DNA from: Stachybotrys elegans
Taxonomy: Eukaryota > Ascomycota > Sordariomycetes > Hypocreales > Stachybotryaceae
DNA length: 64,000 nucleotides
Direction of reading: 5' to 3'
NCBI GenBank assembly: GCA_020746835.1
Contig: JAGPNK010000006.1
Location: forward strand, 1,736,001 to 1,800,000
The notes below the pieces were generated by a model that searched no databases, had not been told where the DNA came from, and saw only the letters and a program-made list of their open reading frames with translations. The translations under genes were made by a program, and so were the position numbers. Positions 56,266 through 64,000 of the stretch are shown in pieces (position 1 is the stretch's first letter; each line of letters opens with the position of its first letter).

Positions 56266-57510
56266 CTATCTGTTTCCGTCGTCGAGGGTCTTGATGTGTT
56301 TCTTGATGAATTCGAACGAGGAGAAAAAGATTGCATTGACGAGGCAGGATCGGCTCATAGAGACCCAGAGGCCGCGGTACATGTGGCGCTTGAAGAATTC
56401 GATCTTGGGAGGCGGTTCCACGGTTTCACCTTTGGAACGCAGGAGCGCGTTCCTTTGGTATATGCTCTTGGCAGAGTCGATAGGATCTGGGCACATGTTA
56501 AAACAGCCTGCGGGTGAAGGATGATTGGAGGGGCAACCTACATATCATGGCCCATGATACAAGCCCGCAGAGACCACCAGCGATAACAACAGCAAGCTTG
56601 TTGCTCTTGTCCCCCGCAAAGGTAGTGCCGAGCTGCTTCCCGCTCTCATATACCATGAAGTAGATTCCTGTCCCCAGGGTGTCTCGTACTGTCTGTGCGT
56701 TAGGGGCGAGTAACACAGGGAGGGAAGCGGGCGGTACCTACAGAGGTGAAGCCTGAGTCCCGTATAGAGCCCAAACATGCCACGGTGCTTGATGATGTTG
56801 GCCATGGTCCGCAGCGTCCCTTTGTTCTGGTAGCTCTTGGCCACGGCGTGCGTCCGCTGGCAGTGTTTGGCACGCTCGGCGAGCAGCACAGAGACCTGAG
56901 CGCTGAGCTTGGTGAGCTCAAAGGGACAGGCGAGGAATGTTATGACGGAGCCGGCCGTGGCGCCGGCCGCACCGAAGCAGGCGACAGAGTAGATGTTGGG
57001 GTAGGAGCCTGGCTTGTTCACGTGGGCGAGGATGTCGAAGCCCAGGTTCCTCTTGATCCATTGGGAGTAGCCGATCTTGGCTCGTTGGTAGATGGAGAAG
57101 GAGACGGTTCGGACGAGTGTGATGCTGGCCATGGGAGCGGTGACGCCTGTAGGTACAAGTTAGAGGTTGCGTATACACTAGGTGCGGGCAGGGTGGGTTG
57201 GGAGCGCACCTCGAAAGAAGCCACCGAGCTTCTCAGTGCGGTAGGTATGGGCGACACAATCGCGGAAACCCTTGTACTGGTAGGTCTGCATGCGCGTCTT
57301 GACGCTGTCGAGAGGGAAGGCGGCGAGGGTAGAGAAGACGCTGGAGGTGCTGGCAGCTATTTCGATACGGTATCGTCGGGCGAGGGCGTAGGGCCTCTCT
57401 CGTTGTGCGGTGTCGGGCATGGCGGGCATGGCGGCGACGGCAGGCGACTGCAGAGGGCGGCTTGGGACATTTTGATGGCGCAAGTAATTGTCGGCCTGCT
57501 GCGCCGTCAT
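56266..57510 (-). CDS. Mitochondrial carrier (SLC25) family protein
   Basis: Inner-membrane solute carrier. Exons in coding order: 57210-57510, 56742-57146, 56542-56688, 56266-56486, with introns of 63, 53 and 55 nt, all in phase; 357 aa. All three repeats carry the carrier signature: FPLDSVKTRMQ, CPFELTKLSAQ and YPIDSAKSIYQRN (P-x-D/E-x-x-K/R). The splice joints give GFFRGVTAPMASITLVRTV, LRLHLLRDTLGTGIYFMVYESG and SWAMIYPIDSAKS, all typical of the family. It resembles the uncharacterised fungal carriers near yeast Ymr166c and the acylcarnitine group; substrate is unassigned. The chosen start gives MTAQQADNYLRHQNV. A Met 27 residues later, before RERPYALARR, is an alternative. The N-terminal ~40 residues are longer than in most carriers. 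Confidence 0.9.
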
Positions 57511-59599
57511 GCTTTTCAGGCAATTGAGCCTGCCGAGCGTGCGTGGGCGCAGTAGAACAGAGAGGTAGGTGGTGGTGGTGGTGGTGGTGGGGTGGTAGTT
57601 GGCGAGGAGGAGAGATATGATAGATTGAATGGGACGGGACGTATGGGGAAGTGGTAGGTAAAGCTTAGAGGCGGCACAGCTGGATAACTGGGACGCTCCA
57701 GAAGGCGGGGCGAAGGGGGAGCCAGCTTCCAGTGGTGAGGCGCCCGTCAGACTGGGGTCTCGAGGGAGACCAGAGTCGTGGGCGCGGTCGCAGCACAACT
57801 GAGAGCCGCCAGCTGCCGGTCCATGTAGATGCTCCTGGCGATGGTGGCGAGGCGCATATGCTAAAACGAGTAAAGGGTTGAGAAGTGTAGGGGGGTGGAA
57901 TATACTGTACTAAGGCAGGTAGGTGTAGGTAGTAGGTGTGAAAAGAGAAGGAAGGATGGAAGGGAGAAATGACGGAAGCTACCTCCTAGTAAGTACTAAG
58001 TAGAAAGGGAAAAGGTGGGAAAGGGTCTGTCTCCTGCTACCAATAGACCTGGGGCAGTGGTGAGGGACGATGGGTAGGAAGATTGACAAGGAGTCTTGTC
58101 GGTTCAGGACGGTGATGGTGTGAAGAAGAGTAGCATTGCGTATATGTGAGGATATGGTTGTGGTGAGGGGAGGGCTGTTTTAATTGATTGGAATGCGAAT
58201 GTGGTGTGCAGCAGCGCAAGGGGGAGCTTGAAAGGCAGATCGCAACGAGAAGACAAGCACCAGAACTTAGTACATAGGTATGTAGCTCCGAGCTCCCATG
58301 GCTCCCAAGCAGCTGGGGTAGTTTTTTGGAGGTGCCGGAGAATGCGATACGGCAGTTGCCCATATGATACAGATGATACAAAGGTCGACCTATCCATAGG
58401 TACTAAGTCAATCCCTGGCCAGATAGTGGCCAGAGCTCTAGCCCGCCTAAGGTTCTCGGACAGCATCATGATACCATAAGACGTGCACGCAGAACATCCA
58501 GATGAATCACCACCGCTGTTCCTGCTCGTGTACCGAGGCAGATGGTTGGCTAGAAGCAATGGGGCTAGAAGGGCATCATCTCATGATTCAAACATCCATC
58601 CCAGTCCTTTTACCCCTCCAACCTCCAGCCGAACCCCAGCAGCACCAAGAGCCGATCAGACGGGCCAAATACAGAAAGCGATTGACGCTCCTGCGGCCGG
58701 CAATAACACAACAACAGCAACCGCTCACGTGTATCCATGCCTCCCTAAAACTCAAAAGGCCCGATATTTACAGTCGAGTGAAGTGCGCCGTGCCATATGT
58801 ACAGTGATTTCATCTACCCGCGGGAGGCATCTCTGGTTCTGTGGTTCTACGGTTCAGTTTGGAACCATTATCGAATGAGCTGAGGTCACTTTCATCCTGC
58901 GGGGGTACTTTCCCTCCTAGCCTCCTACCACTAACGTCCGGGTTATCTTCAACTAACCAATGGGAGCAGCGATACCTGGATCCAGCCGACAAGGGCATAA
59001 CGCCCGTGATAGTGCATCACGTGGGCCAAATCATTCTATCCTAACGAGGCACGAGACAGTGGCTGCTTTCTTTAGGATCACATAGCATCCGTTTCAAAGT
59101 AGCCCAAACTCTAACGTCAAGACAAAACAAGCCGTGTCGCACCGCCAAGATCTTCCAGAAGACCCAAGGGTCCGGCCGACAGTCGGCTGGGGCATCCTCT
59201 ACAAGGCGGGCGGATATGCGAAATCTACTACGTGGCGGACTTATTCGATTCCTCTATTCCGAGTGCTGCCTGGGCCCTCAATCGGCTGTACGTATCATGC
59301 CTCGATACCACTGTCCTGACCTAAACCCAGGCTGCTCACCATCGACCAATCTGTGTGAGCTGCAGATAACGGCCACCCCTGCATCAGCATGTAGGCCGAC
59401 GTCGCACCAAACATGGCGTGGGCGCGTCCTGGTCACGGCATCTCGACCATGCCAGGCACAACCCTTGTGGCCCTCATGATAACCAGCGAGAGACCTCCAG
59501 AAGCCAGAGGACTCCCAGGGTGCTCGGAATTGCCCCTGGGCCACCTCGTCGTAGATGAGAGGCTTAAACTTTCTAGACAAGTAATTCCACGGCTGCCCA
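57511..59599. other. Intergenic, 2.1 kb, carrier promoter and TMA46 3' flank
   Basis: Between two minus-strand genes. Contains the (GGT)n repeat at 57568-57588 in the carrier leader and GTAGGTA words at about 57915-57940. No credible coding frame. Confidence 0.55.
57568..57588. repeat. GGT trinucleotide repeat
   Basis: Seven GGT units about 60-80 bases upstream of the carrier start codon, that is, (ACC)n in the probable mRNA leader. Confidence 0.85.
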
Positions 59600-60743
59600 T
59601 CACGCAGCGGGAACATCTGCCCCGTCTGCCTGGGCCGCCGGTGCGGGAATTGAGACTCCCTCAGCCTGGTACAACGACTCCAGTCTCTCCTCCTCCTTCC
59701 TCTGTCGGAGGGCTTCCGTCTCCTTTCTGAGCTTCTCCAGGTTCCATGCATCGTCCTCGTCGTCAGAGTCAGCCTCTTCTTCGTCCTTCCACTTGCCGCT
59801 CTCAAAGAGGGCACGACCAGTGTTGTCCTTGGCCCTCCTTGCTTGTTCCTCGGCCGCCTTCTTGTCCAGTCGTTCCTTTTTCCACTTGGCAAATGTCTCT
59901 GGCGTCACTGGCGTCAGGTTGCCGGTAAGCTTGTGTCTTTCCGACTCCAAGAAGTCTTCCAGTGTCAGAGTCTTGAGAGGCGACTTGTCGAGCAGGGCCT
60001 TCTCCGCTGCTCTCTGCTCCTTGGTCTTGAGGATAAAGCTTGGGTTTGTCAGCACAAAAGTGTTCAAGGTGTTCAAGCGTCGAATCGTATACACGAGGGG
60101 GGGGGGGTGCTTACCCTGGTGGAAGAGCATGTCGGTACTTGCATTCGTTGCCTCCGTTTGGACATACCCAGAACCATCCATACTTGCCGTCTTCAATGGC
60201 AGAGATGAAGAACTTGCAGACCTTGTCCGTGGTGGTTCTTTGGTTGCCCTTCTTGGAGAGCACGACGCTTCGGAGTTTTTCTTCGTCCCAGTCCGCTGAC
60301 GTTTCCACCTTCTTCTTCTCATCCTCATCTTCTCTCATATCCGTGTAAAGGTTCTTCTTCTCAGTCTTGCGTTCGATGGATAGATCGTGGGAGAACTTGC
60401 ACTTCTTGCCCTTTTCGCAGTCGCCCTTCTTGAAGAAGATGCAGACCACCGTCTTGGGGTCGACACCGAAAGGGACCTTTTGAATCTGTGCTGGTCTGTT
60501 GAGTAGCTCGGCAGCCTCCCTTCTGGCATCCTCGGCGGCCTTCTTCTCTTTCTCTCTCGCGGCCTTCTCGGCAGCCTTACGCTTCTCCTCGGCTGTGCCA
60601 CCAGCCTTGAGCTGAGCCGTCATTTGCGCAATTTGCTTCTGGGCGACAGCACCCTTCTTGTTCTTCATGCCAAAGGTACGATCCTCCACCTGCTTGGTGG
60701 CGGCCGGCCTCTTGCTGGCCTTTTCAGTCTTCTTGGGAGGCAT
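59600..60743 (-). CDS. Tma46/ZC3H15-type CCCH zinc-finger protein (DFRP1)
   Basis: Ribosome-associated partner of the Rbg1/DRG1 GTPase. Exons 60115-60743 and 59600-60038; the 76-nt intron splits a Gly codon and rejoins HALPPG to FILKTKEQR; 355 aa, near yeast Tma46. The N-terminal MPPKKTEKASKR is basic, followed by a Lys/Ala/Glu-rich helix. First CCCH finger: CIFFKKGDCEKGKKCKFSH. The second finger runs from CKFF to CPNGGNECKYRH, with the WFWVCPNG core typical of the family. The DFRP domain follows with LTLEDFLESERHKLTG, then an acidic stretch (DSDDEDDAW) and a C-terminal helix. On the sense strand eleven C lie a few bases after the 5' splice site. The gene is divergent to OST4. Confidence 0.95.
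60097..60107 (+). repeat. Poly-G tract inside the TMA46 intron
   Basis: Eleven G on the plus strand, read as C11 beginning eight bases into the TMA46 intron. Confidence 0.8.
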
Positions 60744-61256
60744 GGCGGTCGGTGGCGGGGTATCGGAAAGGGAGTGAAAAGCCGAGGCGTCTTTGGTGTA
60801 AAAAGTGACCTAAATCAATGGACCTGTGTGATTCCCTCGAACCTGGTGGTTGATATTGACCAAACAATCAACCAAAAATCCGCGAATAAAAGGACCTGGG
60901 TCAGAGAGAGGCAAGAATTTGGCATCACGGTTTGGTGGGCTGCCATGACTTGGTGGATGAAGTCACCGGTGGTCACGTGGATCGTATGAATTGTTAGTCC
61001 ACCCACTCAACCAAGCCTAATCAAGGCAGGTGGGCCAGAGAACACGTCCCCAGTTCGACTAGTATCAGCGATCCAGGAAGACGAAAGGCCACAGCTACCC
61101 CAACATTGCGCCTGAAGACCAAACAGCATTCCTCGACTACTTCGCAAACGTCGGTAAGCCATGACCCTTCTGTTGCGACGTCTCTCCGTCAAATACTTAC
61201 TCAATATGTACAGTCCCGCCTTGAATCGCTACCACGTCTGACCGTCTACCGCAACC
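60744..61256. other. Divergent promoter region, TMA46 / OST4
   Basis: 513 bases between two start codons. The OST4 leader probably contains a 60-nt intron at 61154-61213 (donor GTAAGC, acceptor TGTACAG). Confidence 0.5.
61154..61213 (+). other. Candidate 5' UTR intron of OST4
   Basis: GTAAGC donor and TGTACAG acceptor, 60 nt, ending 43 bases before the OST4 ATG. It contains one ATG (in GCCATGACC) that splicing would remove. Inferred from splice-site sequence and spacing only. Confidence 0.45.
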
Positions 61257-61391
61257 ATGATCTCCGACAACGACCTCTACAAGATAGCCATCTTCCTCGG
61301 CACCACCTCCATGGTGCTCATTGTGGCCTATCACTATTTCGAAGTCAACGCTGCCCACCTCGCCGCGTCGCCAAAGAAGGTCGAGCAATGA
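61257..61391 (+). CDS. Oligosaccharyltransferase subunit Ost4 (44 aa)
   Basis: Tiny single-helix ER membrane protein that links Stt3 with Ost3/Ost6 in the oligosaccharyltransferase complex for N-glycosylation. The uninterrupted 44-codon frame begins MISDNDLYKIAIFLGTTSMV, continues LIVAYHYFEVN and ends SPKKVEQ. The MISD start, the short lumenal N-terminus and one hydrophobic helix (~9-28) match yeast Ost4 (36 aa), with the slightly longer cytosolic tail seen in filamentous fungi. The start context is ACCATGATC. It is too short for usual gene-calling cut-offs. Divergent from TMA46 and upstream of YRA1 on the same strand. Confidence 0.88.
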   Translation: MISDNDLYKIAIFLGTTSMVLIVAYHYFEVNAAHLAASPKKVEQ

Positions 61392-62766
61392 TAGGGAAAA
61401 TACAAGCAGGCAAGGACATATCATAGGCGTCGGGGCCGAGGCGTTCAGGATTCTACAGCACCGCCATTTATAGCGAGTTTGCGACGTGCATTGGTCGAGC
61501 CATGATGTGGGTAGTTCGAGCTCCAATACCCAAGATACAGGAAAATATTATATCCAGATGATAGAGGAGGCTCTGGCAATAGCGGGCTGCCTCCCAGCAT
61601 GTTTGATACGGCGGCAGCTCATGAACCACGGAAGGGGGCACTCTTGAGCCATAATCCGTCCTACCCATGCAAAGATTATGGCTGGCTTGTGTGTAATCGT
61701 TATCAGGGGGGCTGTCCACAGGTGTCAATCAGCTCAGATCGTCACCACCATACTTCTAATAATGAACAAGCCTTGCCATCTCTGAAGGTATCGAGACGCG
61801 CCTTGCCATCTACCGGACTCCCTGCCGCCCAATGCAGCATGAGAATAGACTCAAGACACTTATTGACAAATACTGCTTCATGAAATACACGGACCCAACA
61901 ATGAGGTGGGAGCATAACAGCTTCGAGACGGGCAGATTCAGCTGCTCTGTCAGTGCATAATAAGCCTTCCAGCCAGGTATCCACCTCGAAGTGTCTGACG
62001 CAAAGGAGTGATACCTCTCACTTTCCATCGAACAAGGAGCATGAAAGCTACAGATAGACAAATATGAAACTTGCCAGGACAGCACATATGTGGCTGTTCG
62101 AATATGAAAGCCCAGATCATACTTCTGAGGCTTCTTTCTTTCACAGCCACGTATGTGTTGCAGCATGAGGCTGAGCGCGCTTGCTGCCTAATTTAGAGGT
62201 ACTGCTGGGTACCTGACACCCGAGCAGGGCAATGACTTGGTGGCCCAGCTATAGTGGGGTGCGACGCATTGCATCTCCGCTTGTTCAATCTCCCAAGGTA
62301 TCCGTCAGGTACCTGCAGGAGCCAGCCACACTCGTGCTCCACTATCTGCACAAAGAAACAAGAGTAGGTACGTACCCGCTACACCCAACATTGAGCTTAT
62401 GCTTACCACCCCCTTTCATCGCCCGATTTTCTCCTCCTCTCTCTCTCTTCTTCAACACCACGCGCTCCTTAACTGTTCGCGTTTTCCAACTCCCATCAAC
62501 TTCGTTCTTCCACCGTTTCTGCGACAAACTCCCTTTGCGCAGAGCATATTCTTTCCGTATCGACTTTTAATACAGGCACCGCTTTGCCTATTCCACACCT
62601 GACCTTTTCCAACGCGTTTAGTCGCGATCCACGCTTCTTTGCGCCCGGCCAACTCTCGTCGCCTCACCCAACCTCGTCGCTGTTTCGGCTTCTCCCCCCG
62701 AAACGCACACCAGACCTCTCAGGAAACATCTATACACGTTCTTTTCTGTCCCTAAACACCGCCAAA
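61392..62766. other. Intergenic, OST4 3' flank and YRA1 promoter
   Basis: 1.4 kb between two plus-strand genes. The last ~370 bases are strongly pyrimidine-rich (CT runs at about 62430-62460), a composition common in leaders of highly expressed fungal genes. No gene seen. Confidence 0.55.
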
Positions 62767-64000
62767 ATGTCCGGCAAGCTTGACCAGACTCTTGACGAGA
62801 TCGCCACCGCCCAGCGTCGTTCCTCCACGCGACGTCGCGCTTCTGGGCGTCGCTCTACTGGTCGCCCTGCTCCCGCCGCGCCTGCTGGTGGTATCCAGAA
62901 GAACACCAAGGCTGCCCGTGGCGGCGCTGCCAAGTCTACCCCGGCTCGAGCCGTTGCCAACGCTGACAGCAAGGTCATTGTGAGCAATCTGGTAAGTTGA
63001 ATCGGGCTCCACACACCGAGTTGAACAGTCTGCTAACAGCGTGGCAGCCCAAGGACGTAACGGAGAAGCAGATTAAGGTATGTTTCCTATGAGGCGAATC
63101 ATGCCTAAGGGACTTTATTCGACCTTTGATTTCTGGCCGTCCTTCTCCGCCCCGCCTTCGCTGGCCCGACTCGCCATTTCAACGGATTGTCTTGCCACCC
63201 AAGTGGCTTGAGCCCACAAGATAGCCGAGTCTCCTTCAAAGATGTGCAGTGTCTGAAATATGGCCTTCTGCTGCCACAGAAGTTGAGAAGTTCCTTGTCT
63301 CGCATCATGCTCTGATGTGCCTGGTCAGCATATTCACGAGTCGCGATCGACTATACGGACAACCGGCCTGGGTTGGTCTATGCCTCGCTCGCATACCTAT
63401 GCTAGCGATACCTACAAGGCTCACGGTGCAGTCGTTGTCAATATCGATCAGTCTAGCGAGCACGGCAGTGAGCACAGTGTATCATCAATTACCACGGAAC
63501 GAGTTGCCAAAGACGGTGAACAGGCACTCGGGGATTCACATGCTTCCAAACCCGAAAGTTTGTTGAGACGGCTCAGCTCTGATTGTTCTGCGGGAGTTCA
63601 GGGGTGTGGCTGCTCCCAAAGGACACTATGGGCTTCATGGGTGTGTCCAGCCGTCTCACAAGTGGCCCTGTGCCATTTTACATTGCGCTCGCTGCCTGCT
63701 CGCTGGCTATTCCTCGGATTCACAACCTCCTACCCGCGGACTTCTTGGACGAATCGACGAGGCTCGGAGTCGGAACGCCAATGTGCATCTCGTCTTTTCC
63801 ATTTCACTAACGCGGCTCCCTGTTAGGAATACTTTGTCCAATCTGTTGGCCCCATTAAGAGGGTTGAGCTGGTGTACGGACCCAACTCGCAGAGTCGTGG
63901 AATCGCCAATGTCACTTTCAGCAAGGCGGATGGCGCCAGTACCGCTGTCCAGAAGCTGAACGGACTCCTTGTCGATGGCCGCCCTATCAAGGTACCTATT
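62767..64000 (+). CDS. mRNA export adaptor Yra1/Mlo3 (ALY/REF), 3' end beyond window
   Basis: TREX adaptor that binds spliced mRNA and connects the helicase Sub2/UAP56 with the export receptor Mex67. Exons in the window: 62767-62991, 63048-63077, 63827-63991, after which a donor (GTACCT) starts a further intron; the rest lies outside. The N-terminus MSGKLDQTLDEIATAQRR contains the UAP56-binding LDxxLDxI motif. An Arg/Gly/Ala-rich region follows, then the RRM begins KVIVSNLPKDVTEKQIK and continues EYFVQSVGPIKRVELVYGPN, SRGIANVTF and VQKLNGLLVDGRPIK. Intron 1 is 56 nt. Intron 2 (63078-63826) is 749 nt with a GTATGT donor and CACTAAC branch site. The start ATG follows GCCAAA. Confidence 0.94.
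63078..63826 (+). other. 749-nt intron of YRA1
   Basis: Donor GTATGT, branch site CACTAAC and acceptor GTTAG. It lies between QIK and EYF of the RRM. It contains several in-frame stops and no credible protein frame, and is about ten times longer than the typical introns in this window. Confidence 0.85.

Overview
The window is nuclear DNA of a filamentous ascomycete, most likely a Sordariomycete close to Hypocreales. Genes carry short GT-AG introns (48-85 nt, CTAAC/CTGAC branch sites) and start codons in fungal contexts. Products are fungal housekeeping proteins: L-arabinitol dehydrogenase, ATP synthase subunit g, Rcf2, Pex13, Ost4, Tma46 and Yra1. A LaeA-like methyltransferase also points to Pezizomycotina. 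I could not name the species.

Twenty protein genes are supported, one of them cut by the right edge. Left to right: lad1 (+), ATP20 (+), a LaeA/UMTA-like methyltransferase (-), TFIIA large subunit TOA1 (-), the APC/C activator CDC20 (-), a Kelch-BTB Ral2-like protein (+), an Sfp1-like C2H2 factor (-), RCF2 (+), a Kelch protein (-), DUS3 (+), PEX13 (-), a CENP-W histone-fold protein (-), prefoldin 4 (+), a DHA1-type MFS transporter (+), a large unrecognised Ser-rich protein (-), an AT-hook protein (+), a mitochondrial carrier (-), TMA46 (-), OST4 (+) and YRA1 (+, partial). Most exon models were rebuilt by hand from splice sites and checked for phase. The genes are not a biosynthetic cluster. 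They are dispersed core genes, with two long gene-free stretches (6.8-13.7 kb and 26.7-36.3 kb) that lie upstream of the methyltransferase and of the Sfp1-like factor.

The most notable observations are these. (1) YRA1 has a 749-nt intron at the same codon position as the long autoregulatory intron I remember in yeast YRA1. (2) Three conserved genes (Ral2-like, Sfp1-like, PEX13) each have a reading-frame break that one extra base in a C/G homopolymer would repair, which points to systematic homopolymer undercalling. (3) ATP synthase subunit g carries an in-frame 33-bp minisatellite encoding 11-residue helical repeats. (4) There are several tiny or hidden genes (44-aa OST4, four-exon 78-aa CENP-W) and a frame-neutral 48-nt intron. 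I saw no mobile element, CRISPR array, rRNA, convincing tRNA or clearly new multi-gene system.
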